DNA of 64,000 nucleotides from Psychrobacillus sp. FSL K6-2836 (GTDB taxonomy: Bacteria; Bacillota; Bacilli; Bacillales_A; Planococcaceae), in assembly GCF_038003085.1 (NCBI RefSeq), contig NZ_JBBOOM010000001.1, forward strand, positions 1,922,001 through 1,986,000, in the 5' to 3' direction. Numbering within the stretch: position 1 is the stretch's first letter; the number at the start of each line of letters is the position of its first letter. A program made the position numbers and the translations under genes. Shown here piece by piece: positions 26,800-35,613 of this stretch. The notes below the pieces were generated by a model. That model was given only the letters and a program-made list of their open reading frames with translations, ran no database searches and had not been told where the DNA came from.

Positions 26800-27381
26800 A
26801 TGCAATGCGGTTTAAGTCCTATCGTCGGATTTCGTTTTTCGTTACATCCGATGACCAATGATTTTATCTCGGTGATTAAAGGAGCTCTTCAAGAAACAGA
26901 TACGTCAAATGTGTGGATGCATACGGATGATGTTTCGACAGTAATTCGTGGAAAACAAGTGCATGTGTTTAATGTGGCGAAAGCACTTACTTTATATGCA
27001 GCTAAAACAGGTGTGCACGCTGCTTTATCTGGTACTTTTTCTGCTGGTTGTCCTGGTGATACTGCTGGGGATGTATATTTAGATAAAGGAGATGAAGTCG
27101 CAAATAATGACACGACTAAGCAATACGTGTCTTCTCAATTTGCCCTTTATCCAATGAATAATCCGAATTACATGGAGATTATTTATCAAGAGGTGGACCG
27201 TGCAAAAGAACATGGCGTATTTAACGAATCGATGCATTATGCAAGTGGAATTCACGGCGATATTCATGATGTATTCGCTTTTTACGAAGAAGCTTTTACA
27301 AATGCTCGCTCTGAAGAATATAAGCATTTAGTGATGACGGTTTCAATGAGTATTAATAGTCCTTCGCATGGGGGTCTTTAG
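26800..27381 (+). CDS. ykoF: thiamine/HMP-binding protein YkoF
   Basis: Protein of 193 residues with the duplicated YkoF fold: the two halves carry matching motifs, GFRFSLHPMTNDFISVIKGA near the N-terminus and QFALYPMNNPNYMEIIYQEV in the second half, plus GTFSAGCPGDTAGDVYLDKG. YkoF binds thiamine or its hydroxymethylpyrimidine moiety in the cytoplasm and is coupled to the YkoEDC ECF-type transporter. ATG follows CGGGAGG by about 9 bases. First gene after the TPP riboswitch; ykoE follows directly. Confidence 0.95.
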   Translation: MQCGLSPIVGFRFSLHPMTNDFISVIKGALQETDTSNVWMHTDDVSTVIRGKQVHVFNVAKALTLYAAKTGVHAALSGTFSAGCPGDTAGDVYLDKGDEVANNDTTKQYVSSQFALYPMNNPNYMEIIYQEVDRAKEHGVFNESMHYASGIHGDIHDVFAFYEEAFTNARSEEYKHLVMTVSMSINSPSHGGL

Positions 27382-27382
27382 T

Positions 27383-27964
27383 GTGCTGAAGTCTTGGAAG
27401 TTAAAAGAGATTGTACTTATGTCTTTATTTGCAGTTGTATTTGGTATTGTTTACTTGCTATTTTTGCATGTCGGCAATATTTGGGCTGGGTTTATAGGAC
27501 CGATTGCATATGAGTGGATTTTTGGAATTTGGTTTATCGTGTCAATTATTTGTATGTATATTATCCGCAAGCCTGGTGCTGCCGTTGTTTCGGAAACTAT
27601 TGCCGCAGCAATTGAGGTGTTATTAGGGAATGCGGTTGGTCCCCGTTTAATACTTTCAGGGGTGATTCAAGGTTTAGGTGCAGAGGCAGTATTTGCTGCG
27701 ACGCGTTACAAGCGTTTTGACCTATGGGTGCTGATACTTGCCGGTGTTGGATCTTCAGTATTTAGTTTTGCTTATGGTTATTTGTTAGGTGGGTTTACGG
27801 TGTATAGCACGAGCTATGTAGCATTAATGCTCGGAATTCGTATACTAAGCGGGGCTTTGCTTGCAGGTGTTGGTGGAAAGGCAGTAGCAGACGGATTACT
27901 TGCGACCGGTTCGCTTCGTGGCTATGCCATCTCTCGTTCGAAAAAGGGTGAGGTTCGTGCATGA
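27383..27964 (+). CDS. ykoE: HMP/thiamine ECF transporter S component YkoE
   Basis: Membrane protein of 193 residues with about five membrane segments, e.g. EIVLMSLFAVVFGIVYLLFL near the N-terminus. It is the substrate-specific component that captures the thiamine precursor. The GTG at 27383 is preferred, 8 bases after GGGGG and just after the ykoF stop; the ATG at 27368 lies inside ykoF before that site. Its stop overlaps the ykoD start. Confidence 0.92.
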   Translation: MLKSWKLKEIVLMSLFAVVFGIVYLLFLHVGNIWAGFIGPIAYEWIFGIWFIVSIICMYIIRKPGAAVVSETIAAAIEVLLGNAVGPRLILSGVIQGLGAEAVFAATRYKRFDLWVLILAGVGSSVFSFAYGYLLGGFTVYSTSYVALMLGIRILSGALLAGVGGKAVADGLLATGSLRGYAISRSKKGEVRA

Positions 27965-29327
27965 GGTTATTCAATTTGATAAAGTAAGTTTCCGTTATCC
28001 CGACGAGGAAAAATGGATTTTAAATGACTTTTCTTTTACCGTACAGAAAGGGTCCAGGGTTGTTTTAACTGGACCTAGTGGTTGTGGGAAAACTACACTA
28101 CTTTACCTGTGCAATCGATTATATCCAGATAACTGCGACGGTATTTTGACGGGTAAGATTAAGCTATTCGGGAAGGACAGTTCGATGTTCATTCCCGGGG
28201 AAATAAACCGTAGAATAGCGACCGTCTTTCAAGATCCAGATGCTCAATTTTGCATGCAAACAGTCGAAGAGGAACTTGCTTTTACGCTTGAAAATTTGCA
28301 TACTAAACGCGAAGAAATGGAAAAAAGAATCTCTGACGTGCTAACTTTAACCGAATTAACTGAATTTCGGCACGCAACTATTCAGAAACTCTCTGGCGGA
28401 CAAAAGCAACGTATCGCGACTGCCTGCGCACTTATTATGGATCCAGAAATACTGCTGCTAGATGAACCAATCTCTCATTTAGACCCTTATACCGCGAAAA
28501 AGTATGTAGAGTGGTTAGATGATTTACAGCAAAAACGAAAGATGACGATAGTAGCCATTGAGCATCGATTGGATTTATGGGGAGGCTTTTTTGAAAGAAG
28601 TATTTCCTTGCATAAAGGCGAAGTAGCTCCTAAGTTAGAAAAACGAACAAGCAGTATACGGGCAAATGCTTCATTAGTAGTTAGTAAAGTACAAGCAGAA
28701 CCCATTTTGCAAGAAACCACCTTTACATTAAATCATGGTGAAATAACAGTTCTTGCCGGACCAAATGGTAGCGGAAAGTCTACTTTGTTGAAATCATTAT
28801 GTCAACTAGTTCCTTCGAGTGGCAGTGTAGAACCGAAGTATTTAGGATATGTTCCTCAATCTCCTGAGTTTTTATTTCTCACCAAAAATGTGCGAGATGA
28901 AGTTGGTTATGGTGGCGGAAATAATGTGGATGAAATGTTGACTAGATTGCAGCTGCTACCTATTACGGATTCCCATCCCTTTGCAGTAAGTCATGGGCAA
29001 AAGCGACGAGTGGCTATCGCAGCCATGCTTTGTGATGGACGCGATATTATACTCATGGATGAGCCAACTTCCGGTCAGGATGCGGCAGCTTTGACCGAGT
29101 TACTTCAATTAATCGATGAACGTGCACGTGCTGGAACTACTTTTTTAATCGTCACGCATGATATGGAGTTCGCCCATTGTTTGGCCGATTCTATTTTATT
29201 GATAAATAATGGTCGCTTGACTGGAAAGTTTGTAGCTGAAACTCTATGGCAGAATGAGCAGTTATTACTGGATCACCACTTACTTCCACCGAAAGGATTG
29301 ATGTGTCGTGAAGAATGCTTTTCATAG
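27957..29327 (+). CDS. ykoD: ECF transporter ATPase with two nucleotide-binding domains, YkoD
   Basis: Fused ATPase of 456 residues with two ABC domains. Domain 1: Walker A GPSGCGKTTLLYLC, signature LSGGQKQRIATACAL, Walker B ILLLDEPISHLDP. Domain 2: Walker A GPNGSGKSTLLKSL near residue 260, a shortened signature VSHGQKRRVAIAAML, Walker B IILMDEPTSGQDA. It energises uptake through YkoE and YkoC. The GTG at 27957 overlaps the ykoE stop; the earlier in-frame codons lie inside ykoE. Confidence 0.92.
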   Translation: MHEVIQFDKVSFRYPDEEKWILNDFSFTVQKGSRVVLTGPSGCGKTTLLYLCNRLYPDNCDGILTGKIKLFGKDSSMFIPGEINRRIATVFQDPDAQFCMQTVEEELAFTLENLHTKREEMEKRISDVLTLTELTEFRHATIQKLSGGQKQRIATACALIMDPEILLLDEPISHLDPYTAKKYVEWLDDLQQKRKMTIVAIEHRLDLWGGFFERSISLHKGEVAPKLEKRTSSIRANASLVVSKVQAEPILQETTFTLNHGEITVLAGPNGSGKSTLLKSLCQLVPSSGSVEPKYLGYVPQSPEFLFLTKNVRDEVGYGGGNNVDEMLTRLQLLPITDSHPFAVSHGQKRRVAIAAMLCDGRDIILMDEPTSGQDAAALTELLQLIDERARAGTTFLIVTHDMEFAHCLADSILLINNGRLTGKFVAETLWQNEQLLLDHHLLPPKGLMCREECFS

Positions 29328-30063
29328 GATGAATCCTTCGGTGAAGTTTTTAGTAATTACAATTTGTATGTTCACGATGGCATTTTTCTTTGACCCTTGG
29401 ACTCCCCTTGTGTTTTTGGTCGGTGTGCTGTTGCTACAAGTTTTCTTCAGCCAGATCGACTGGAAGAAATGGTTGTTGTTTATGCTTCCTTTTTTTGTTA
29501 CTGCTTTTGGTTATTTCTGGACCACACTTATCTTTGCTAAGGAAAAATCTGGTCCTATCATTTGGTCAATCGGATCTGTTGGTGTAACAGAAATCCAGCT
29601 AGATCATGCACTTTCATTGACCTTTCGCGTACTGGCTTTTTCTAGTTTGTCTCTGCTATTTGCGCTAACAACTAATCCAGTTACTTTCATATTGAGCTTA
29701 ATGCAGCAATTGAAACTATCTCCCAAAATTGCTTATGGTATTTTAGTAGGCTTTCAGTTTTTACCTGTTTTAAAAGACGAGTTCATACAAATTCAACAAG
29801 CACAACGATTGAGAGGCATTGTCCAGAAGAAAAATGCCTTGCAACGGATACTTGCATCTCGTCTAGTGCTTATCCCCTTACTTGCGGGTGCTGTTCGTAA
29901 AGCGGAGCGATCTGCTTTCGCCATGGAAGCAAGGGGCTTTACAGGAGAGCCGAGAAATAGTTTCTTTCATGTTATTTCAGTAAGTAAAGTAGATGCCTTG
30001 ATAGTAGTACTGTTTTTATTCGTTTTAGTTTTAAGCTGTACGAACTCCTACTGGCTTAGTTAA
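29308..30063 (+). CDS. ykoC: ECF transporter T component YkoC
   Basis: Energy-coupling transmembrane protein of 251 residues (CbiQ-like) with about five membrane segments and the two coupling motifs typical of T components: RLRGIVQKKNALQRI and RSAFAMEARGFTG (Ala-Arg-Gly). GTG start within the end of ykoD; a second ATG seven codons later is also possible. Last gene of the operon. Confidence 0.92.
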   Translation: MKNAFHRMNPSVKFLVITICMFTMAFFFDPWTPLVFLVGVLLLQVFFSQIDWKKWLLFMLPFFVTAFGYFWTTLIFAKEKSGPIIWSIGSVGVTEIQLDHALSLTFRVLAFSSLSLLFALTTNPVTFILSLMQQLKLSPKIAYGILVGFQFLPVLKDEFIQIQQAQRLRGIVQKKNALQRILASRLVLIPLLAGAVRKAERSAFAMEARGFTGEPRNSFFHVISVSKVDALIVVLFLFVLVLSCTNSYWLS

Positions 30064-30133
30064 AATAGAGGCAGAACTTTTATGATTTTAACAAAATGTT
30101 AAAATGTAGTGCAGTACTAGGAAATGATTGAGA

Positions 30134-30200
30134 GAGGAAAGGAGCGTACTTAGTACGTGACGGACCGAACGAATGAAGTTGACGACGTAATGGGCTGCAT
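30134..30200 (+). other. possible leader or dispersed repeat fragment
   Basis: GGAAAGGAGCGTACTTAGTA and GACGGACCGAACGAATGAAG resemble a short non-coding motif I associate with Bacillales intergenic repeats. There is no second copy in this window, so the call is weak. Confidence 0.2.
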
Positions 30201-30227
30201 ATCAACATTTGCAAAGGAGTGATGGGG

Positions 30228-30731
30228 ATGTCGTCAGTTGTATTACTTCGAGGGATCAATCTTGGAGCAAAAAATAAGGTAGATATGAAATCCTTAAAAT
30301 CTCTTTTTGAAGAGATGGGCTATAGAAATGTACAAACCTATATTCAGACCGGAAACGTGCTTGTTGAACAATCTAGTATTGATGCACCTGCTATAGAGGC
30401 AGCTCTCCGAGAATCATATGGATTTGAAATACCAGTAGCAGTTCGTTCTAAAGAAGAATTGGAGGAGATTAGGCAACATTCTATCTTCTCCAAGGAGCAA
30501 GTGTATGTCATGTTTTTAGCTCAGGAAATTTCTAAAGAGCAACAGGAGATGCTTACGAGCTTAATCGATGATGATTTTGTTGTTTGGAAGAAACAAAATG
30601 TGATTATTAGTCTTTCGAAAAATTATCATCAAACGAAATTTACGAATGCTTTTTTTGAGCGGAAACTAGGTATTCCCTCAACAGCTCGTAATAAAAATAC
30701 GGTTAATAAAATATTAGCTAAATTCTCATAA
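30228..30731 (+). CDS. DUF1697 family protein
   Basis: Cytoplasmic protein of 167 residues. It begins SSVVLLRGINLGAKNKVDMK, with LKSLFEEMGYRNVQTYIQTG and a C-terminal FERKLGIPSTARNKNTVNKI, all typical of DUF1697. The function is unknown. The start at 30228 is 8 bases after AAAGGAG; codons at 30219 and 30222 touch that site. Confidence 0.88.
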   Translation: MSSVVLLRGINLGAKNKVDMKSLKSLFEEMGYRNVQTYIQTGNVLVEQSSIDAPAIEAALRESYGFEIPVAVRSKEELEEIRQHSIFSKEQVYVMFLAQEISKEQQEMLTSLIDDDFVVWKKQNVIISLSKNYHQTKFTNAFFERKLGIPSTARNKNTVNKILAKFS

Positions 30732-30814
30732 GAAATCCTTATGTACACTAATGATTTTAATAAATTATCCTTATATATAACTTTCTATTAAAATGAAAGT
30801 ATAGGGAGGGGATA

Positions 30815-31189
30815 ATGATGTCATTTGTATTTCAATCAATCGATCACGTTCAATTAGCTGCTCCAAAAGGTTCCGAATCACGCGCTAGAACATTTTACGG
30901 GGAGATTTTAGGATTTACAGAAGTAGAAAAACCAGAGCTCCTAAAGAAAAGAGGTGGCGTTTGGTTTGCATTTGGCTCCTATCAAATCCATATAGGAATT
31001 GAGGAACCATTTGCACCAGCTAAAAAAGCTCATCCTGCTTTTCAAATAAAAAATTTAGATGCTTTAAAGGCACATTTATCTAAAAGTGATGTGAGCTTTG
31101 TAGTCGATATCGATTTGCCGGGAGCCGATCGAATATATGTACATGACCCATTTGGCAATCGTATCGAAATATTAGAGTGGGTTTCTTGA
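30815..31189 (+). CDS. VOC family (glyoxalase-like) protein
   Basis: Vicinal oxygen chelate protein of 124 residues: DHVQLAAPKGSESRARTFYG at the N-terminus, HPAFQIKNLDALKAHL in the middle and YVHDPFGNRIEILE at the C-terminus with the metal-ligand glutamate. The substrate is unknown; such proteins are dioxygenase-, glyoxalase- or resistance-like. Starts at the first of two adjacent ATGs behind GGGAGGGG. Confidence 0.85.
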   Translation: MMSFVFQSIDHVQLAAPKGSESRARTFYGEILGFTEVEKPELLKKRGGVWFAFGSYQIHIGIEEPFAPAKKAHPAFQIKNLDALKAHLSKSDVSFVVDIDLPGADRIYVHDPFGNRIEILEWVS

Positions 31190-31201
31190 TTTAGCCTGCT
31201 T

Positions 31202-31238
31202 AAAGACCGTATTTCATTTTATTGAATTACGGTCTTTT
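31202..31238 (+). terminator. terminator after the VOC gene
   Basis: AAAGACCGTA (31202-31211) pairs with TACGGTCTTT (31228-31237) over 10 perfect base pairs, ending in a T-rich stretch. Confidence 0.85.
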
Positions 31239-31325
31239 GTTGTTCACTTATCCATGGACCTATACTTGAACATAATATGTTTCGCCAAGAACAGTTCCCG
31301 ATTTAACTGCATTTTGCGGGAATGA

Positions 31326-31466
31326 TTGTTGAACAAACCTGCACAAAGATATTTAACAATGCACTCTGCACGTTTAGCAAGCTTCAGTATTACAGATATT
31401 CGTGGGAAAATCTTTGAAATTATTGAAGCCCTTTCTACTATTAACAACGGTCCTATTCAAAAATAA
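31326..31466 (+). other. unassigned open-frame fragment
   Basis: A 46-codon frame from a TTG encodes NKPAQRYLTMHSARLASFSI followed by TDIRGKIFEIIEALSTIN. It looks protein-like, has no ribosome site and has a stop just upstream, so it may be the tail of a lost gene. I do not recognise the family. It fills most of the gap before the nrdF terminator. Confidence 0.2.
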
Positions 31467-31470
31467 CAAA

Positions 31471-31503
31471 AACGCATGAATGGTTTACGACCATACATGC
31501 GTT
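31471..31503 (-). terminator. terminator of the nrd operon
   Basis: AACGCATGAATGGT (31471-31484) pairs with ACCATACATGCGTT (31490-31503) with one mismatch, with a T-run on the minus strand. Confidence 0.85.
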
Positions 31504-31510
31504 TTCCTTT

Positions 31511-32542
31511 TTACAGATCATCAAATCCATTATCAATAGCATTTACTTTTACATATTGGCGAGATTTTTGCTCAAAGAAATCTGTTTTTGTGCCATCAAT
31601 ATTGTCTGCGTATGCACGTATCCATTTCATCGGATTGTCCACATACTCAGGATAGATTTCATTAAGCCCAATAAGACGTAGCATTTTGTTTGCACGGTAT
31701 TTAATATACCCATGCATTTCCGCTAATTCGATTCCTTCAATATCGGCTAATACATACTCCGACCATTCTATTTCTAGTTTCACGGATTCTTTAAATTGCT
31801 CGTATACCCATTCGATTAGTTCTTCGTTATTCAGTTCTGGGTTTTCTGAAAGAGTCGCTCTAAATAGTTCTGATATAAACCGGCCATGCTCTAGCTCGTC
31901 TCGGTTAATATAGCTAATCATTGTAGAAGTCCCAACCATCTTGTTATAGCGAGCAAGATTATAGAAGTATGCAAAGCCTGAATAGAAAAATAAGCCTTCT
32001 AGCAAGGTTGTATACGTTAAAGTTTTCACTATATTTTCTGTCGTAGGGTTTTCAACGAAGTCATTATAATACTTGGCGATATTTTGATTGCGCTTGAGCA
32101 GAATTTCGTCTGTTCTTCCAAATTCGAATGCCTTATTTTGCTGGTCAAGTGATACAACTGAAGATAGTACATATGAATAGCTTTCATTATGTACCGCTTC
32201 CTGCTGCGCTATGACCGCCATAATCGATTGTACAGACGGATCGGTTGCATATAGCGATAGAAGCAGAGCAGTACGTGTTTGAGGTGCATCTAATGTTGCA
32301 AGTAAGCCTATAATTTTTAAATAGGCATCCTGCTCCGACTGACTAAGGCTTGCAAACTGCTTAATGTCATTGGACATATTGATCTCATCTGCCTGCCAGT
32401 AGTTGCCTAGCAAGCGTTTGTACATCTTATGCCAATGTGGATACGCAATATCGTTCCAGTTTAATATCCCACTTGACTGACCGTTGAAAATTCCTGTCGA
32501 TTTATTTGGATTTCTAGGTTCTAATGTTTTTGCCTTCTGCAT
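31511..32542 (-). CDS. nrdF: class I ribonucleotide reductase beta subunit
   Basis: Radical-generating R2 subunit of 343 residues. All dinuclear metal ligands are in place: Asp85 (LLATLDAPQTR), Glu115 and His118 (IAQQEAVHNESY), Glu182 (LLEGLFFYSG), Glu216 and His219 (NRDELEHGRF); Tyr122 is the candidate radical. It works with the alpha subunit (C-terminal tail DFFEQKSRQYVKVNAIDNGF) and the flavodoxin next door, which points to a dimanganese, class Ib-like cofactor. Overlaps the flavodoxin gene by 29 bases, with AAGGAG upstream. Confidence 0.92.
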   Translation of the reverse strand: MQKAKTLEPRNPNKSTGIFNGQSSGILNWNDIAYPHWHKMYKRLLGNYWQADEINMSNDIKQFASLSQSEQDAYLKIIGLLATLDAPQTRTALLLSLYATDPSVQSIMAVIAQQEAVHNESYSYVLSSVVSLDQQNKAFEFGRTDEILLKRNQNIAKYYNDFVENPTTENIVKTLTYTTLLEGLFFYSGFAYFYNLARYNKMVGTSTMISYINRDELEHGRFISELFRATLSENPELNNEELIEWVYEQFKESVKLEIEWSEYVLADIEGIELAEMHGYIKYRANKMLRLIGLNEIYPEYVDNPMKWIRAYADNIDGTKTDFFEQKSRQYVKVNAIDNGFDDL

Positions 32543-32957
32543 GTTCCAAAACTCCTTTTAACCATTTAGTTACCAGCTGCTCCTGGCTACCTCTCGGTGA
32601 TTGCTCAATTTTCAAACCCGGATAATTACTTTCATAGAAACGAGCCAATTTGTTTACAGCGTTACAAAACAAGTTATCTCCGCCAAACTGTGTGTCTCCA
32701 GTCCCAAAGACATAGACATTTTTAGGCTTGTCTCCAACTTCTTTCGCAAAATCCTTCATTTCCTCTGGAGTACTTCCCTTATCCCAAGTAAAAGTTCCAA
32801 GAAAAATAAGGTCATATTCAAACAAATTCGGTACCGCACCATAGCCAATGCTGTACATATCTATATCGAAGTTGCTGTCTTCCAATTCCTCCTTCAATAG
32901 ATCCGCTACTTCCTCTGTATTTCCGCTATAACTTAAGTAACAAATAATTGTTTTCAT
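32514..32957 (-). CDS. nrdI: NrdI-like flavodoxin of the ribonucleotide reductase operon
   Basis: Flavodoxin of 147 residues with the FMN phosphate loop YLSYSGNTEEVADLLKEEL at the N-terminus and FGTGDTQFGGDNLFCNAVNK near residue 90. It lies between alpha and beta genes, where NrdI delivers the oxidant for the manganese-tyrosyl cofactor. It is longer than classical NrdI (about 120-130), closer to ordinary flavodoxins, so the symbol rests on context. ATG overlaps the alpha-subunit stop (TAATG). Confidence 0.82.
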   Translation of the reverse strand: MKTIICYLSYSGNTEEVADLLKEELEDSNFDIDMYSIGYGAVPNLFEYDLIFLGTFTWDKGSTPEEMKDFAKEVGDKPKNVYVFGTGDTQFGGDNLFCNAVNKLARFYESNYPGLKIEQSPRGSQEQLVTKWLKGVLEHAEGKNIRT

Positions 32958-35182
32958 TAGCTTGAACAAGAATCGCAATCTACTAGTTCAACTGAAGTGG
33001 AACGCACATAGTAAGTTGTTTTCAGTCCACTATTCCAGGCATCTAGGTGTAAATCTAATAATTCTTTTGCTTTGATCGTATTTTGCACATATAGATTTAG
33101 CGAAACACCTTGGTCGATATGACGCCCGCGTGCAGCATTTTGTTTAAGTGTCCAATGCTGATCAATGAAATAAGCAGATTTGTAGTACCATGTAGTTTCG
33201 GAATTTAAATCCGGTACTGTGACTGGAATTTTATAATCCTTCTTCTCTTCGGAGTACGACTTTTGGAAAATAGGATCAATACTTGCAGTACTTCCAGCTA
33301 TAATGGATGTCGAAGAATTCGGAGCAACTGCCATTAAATAACCATTCCGTATTCCACTTTTGCTTACCTGCTCTCGTAGTTCATTCCACGATTCGTTGTC
33401 GTACCCACGATTGTCAAAATAGACCCCTGTTTGCCAGTCTGACCCTTCGAATAATGGATATGCTCCTTTTTCCATTGCAATCTCTGCAGAAGCTTTAATC
33501 GTTAAGTAAGCAATTTTTTCGTATAATGTATCCGCAAGCTCTACTGCTTCATCTGATTCCCAGCGAATATTCTTTAATGCAAGTAAATGATGCCATCCAA
33601 ATGTTCCTAGACCGATCCCTCTGTATCTAGAATTTGTGCGCTCAGCTTGAGGAACTGGAATCATATTTAGGTCAATCACGTTATCGAGCATTCGAACTTG
33701 AATTTTTATAAGCTTTTCTAATACATCTGCCGGAACTGCTCGACCTAGATTAATAGAGGACAAATTACATACGACAAAGTCCCCTGGCTTACGACGAGTG
33801 ACAATGATATCGTCCTCCATTTGAATCGACTCGAATGTTGTTGCACTTTGGTTTTGGAAAATTTCCGTACAAAGATTACTACTATAAATCATCCCAGCAT
33901 GTTTGTTAGGGTTGCTACGATTGACCTCATCACGATAAAACATAAATGGCACGCCTGTCTCTAGCTGAGAGCGCATAATTCGCTTCATCAAGTCAATAGC
34001 GGGAACTGTTTCTCGAGACAAACGATGATCGCTGACGCATTCCTCATATTTTTGGCGGAATGATCCATCACCACGTTTTTCATCATAAAATTCTTCTAAC
34101 GAATAGCCTTTTAGTTGGCGAACTTCATGCGGGTCAAATAAATGCCATTCCTCTCTAGCATCTACTTTCTCCATAAATAAATCTGGCAAGCACACGCCAG
34201 TAAAAATATCGTGCGCACGAAGGCGATCATCCCCATTGTTTAAACGTAGATCTAAAAATGTGAAGATATCTTTATGCCACACATCTAAGTAAACAGCTAC
34301 CGCTCCTTGGCGCTGCCCAAGCTGATCCACACTTACTGCAGTATTATTAAGCTGTTTAATCCAAGGAAGTACACCGCTAGATGCGCCTACAAAACCTCTA
34401 ATAGAAGACCCACGACTACGCACTTTACCCATATAAACACCGATACCACCACCAAATTTCGACAGAGTTGCTACGTCGGTATTGCTATCGTAGATTCCTT
34501 GAAGACTATCGTCAACCGTATCGATAAAACAACTAGAAAGCTGTCCATGAGGCTTACCTGCATTAGAAAGTGTTGGTGTTGCTACTGTCATATATAGGTT
34601 GCTCATTGCCCAATATGCTTCTTTTATTTTTTCTAAACGATTTTCCTGCTCGTCTTTCATAAGTGTCATCGCAATAATAAGCCAGCGCTCCTGAGGTAGT
34701 TCGACTATTGTTTTATCAAAGTCTTTAGCTACATATCGATCCAGCAGTGTCTTCAGCCCAATATATGTAAATAAATAATCTCTCTCCTGTACTAGAATTT
34801 CAGATAGCTGCTCTAGTTCCTGTAAGGAATACGATTCTTTAAGACGTTTGTCGTAAATGCCTTTTTCACTTAATAGTTGAACATTGCTAGCAAACTTTGT
34901 ATACACTGCATCCGCGGTTGTGCTTCTTCTCTCAGCTACTTGTTCATAAACCTCTGCTAAATGCACTCTTGCAGCTACAAAGGTCCAGTAAGTTTCTTGT
35001 TCATCTAGAAAACTTAATGCTTCCAGGGACATTGACTTCGACCAAGCAGCTATTGTACCTTCCGGGTGCTTTTGCATCCACCTTTCATGTGTTTTTATAA
35101 GAGGAGCAATTTTTTCCTCCCCAAATTCTCTGATTAGATTATGTAGTACTTCTTGTTTAGTTGTGTTTGAGATGATTGTCAT
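32957..35182 (-). CDS. nrdE: class I ribonucleotide reductase alpha subunit
   Basis: Catalytic subunit of 741 residues that reduces ribonucleoside diphosphates. Active-site features: LSSCFIDTV with the first redox cysteine, NLCTEIFQNQSAT with the radical cysteine and glutamate, GGGIGVYMGKVRSRG, and a C-terminal DCDSC redox pair. No complete N-terminal ATP-cone is visible. The start at 35182 follows GGAGG by 7 bases; the frame stays open 65 codons upstream, but only because the 21-bp repeats there contain no stop. Control: NrdR boxes, a cobalamin riboswitch and a terminator precede it. Confidence 0.94.
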   Translation of the reverse strand: MTIISNTTKQEVLHNLIREFGEEKIAPLIKTHERWMQKHPEGTIAAWSKSMSLEALSFLDEQETYWTFVAARVHLAEVYEQVAERRSTTADAVYTKFASNVQLLSEKGIYDKRLKESYSLQELEQLSEILVQERDYLFTYIGLKTLLDRYVAKDFDKTIVELPQERWLIIAMTLMKDEQENRLEKIKEAYWAMSNLYMTVATPTLSNAGKPHGQLSSCFIDTVDDSLQGIYDSNTDVATLSKFGGGIGVYMGKVRSRGSSIRGFVGASSGVLPWIKQLNNTAVSVDQLGQRQGAVAVYLDVWHKDIFTFLDLRLNNGDDRLRAHDIFTGVCLPDLFMEKVDAREEWHLFDPHEVRQLKGYSLEEFYDEKRGDGSFRQKYEECVSDHRLSRETVPAIDLMKRIMRSQLETGVPFMFYRDEVNRSNPNKHAGMIYSSNLCTEIFQNQSATTFESIQMEDDIIVTRRKPGDFVVCNLSSINLGRAVPADVLEKLIKIQVRMLDNVIDLNMIPVPQAERTNSRYRGIGLGTFGWHHLLALKNIRWESDEAVELADTLYEKIAYLTIKASAEIAMEKGAYPLFEGSDWQTGVYFDNRGYDNESWNELREQVSKSGIRNGYLMAVAPNSSTSIIAGSTASIDPIFQKSYSEEKKDYKIPVTVPDLNSETTWYYKSAYFIDQHWTLKQNAARGRHIDQGVSLNLYVQNTIKAKELLDLHLDAWNSGLKTTYYVRSTSVELVDCDSCSS

Positions 35183-35214
35183 TTGAATTCCTCCTATTTG
35201 TTGATCAAGTATAG

Positions 35215-35286
35215 TTATGTTGTACTTTTGGTTATTTATGTGGTGCTTGCCCTCGGTTATGTGGTACTTACCACTCTTTATGTGGT
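35215..35286. repeat. four 21-bp tandem repeats in the nrdE leader
   Basis: TTATGTTGT/TTATGTGGT occurs at 35215, 35236, 35257 and 35278, exactly 21 bases apart (two helical turns). It lies between the riboswitch terminator and the nrdE ribosome site, so it would be in the leader RNA. Confidence 0.85.
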
Positions 35287-35307
35287 AAACACCTTTAAAC
35301 TTCAGCA

Positions 35308-35350
35308 CAAAAAAAGCGATGTCACAGCCATCTTCGGCTGAGACATCGCT
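35308..35350 (-). terminator. expression-platform terminator of the cobalamin riboswitch
   Basis: On the minus strand a 14-pair stem (one mismatch; arms AGCGATGTC-CAGCC and GGCTG-GACATCGCT) is followed by seven T. It lies downstream of the aptamer and upstream of nrdE, as expected for B12-induced termination. Confidence 0.88.
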
Positions 35351-35439
35351 CAAAATTAAAAGTGTAGGATACAACAAGACATATCAAGCATTCGAGATAG
35401 TGGCCTTCGCTCCCACCTCTCAACCCCCGAAGAAAGTGT

Positions 35440-35605
35440 TGCTTACCGATGAAAAGGCAGGTCTACTGGCTCGTGTTTCACTCTCCTGTTGGCCTTCCCA
35501 CGATTGCTCGCAGTGGCTATTTCAACAGTCGTCCACACTTACAGTTGCGGGGACAGCTTCGGCATTTTACCGAATTCCCTTTTAAACCATAAAGGTACCT
35601 TCTCA
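35440..35605 (-). ncRNA. cobalamin (B12) riboswitch upstream of nrdE
   Basis: Minus-strand order: GGTACC, AAAAGGGAATTCGGTAAAAT, GCTGTCCCCGCAACTGTAAG, then GCCAGTAGACCTGCC, the B12 box. These match the cobalamin aptamer core. Placed before a B12-independent reductase, it should turn the operon off when B12 is available for a class II enzyme elsewhere in the genome. That last point is inference. Confidence 0.92.
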
Positions 35606-35613
35606 TCGTTAAC

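Noticed and set aside
31244-31447. 67-codon minus-strand frame
   Set aside because: No ribosome site and no protein-like pattern. The plus-strand fragment in the same place looks more plausible, though still unassigned.
31511-32542. Ribonucleotide reductase beta considered as a metal-free class Ie subunit because of the adjacent flavodoxin
   Set aside because: All six metal ligands (Asp85, Glu115, His118, Glu182, Glu216, His219) and Tyr122 are present, so a normal dinuclear metal cofactor is expected.
35183-35377. 65-codon N-terminal extension of nrdE
   Set aside because: It has no ribosome site, runs through the 21-bp repeats and the riboswitch terminator, and the ATG at 35182 has a perfect GGAGG site.
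35319-35585. 88-codon plus-strand frame opposite the cobalamin riboswitch
   Set aside because: The conserved RNA elements on the minus strand explain the sequence; the frame has no ribosome site.
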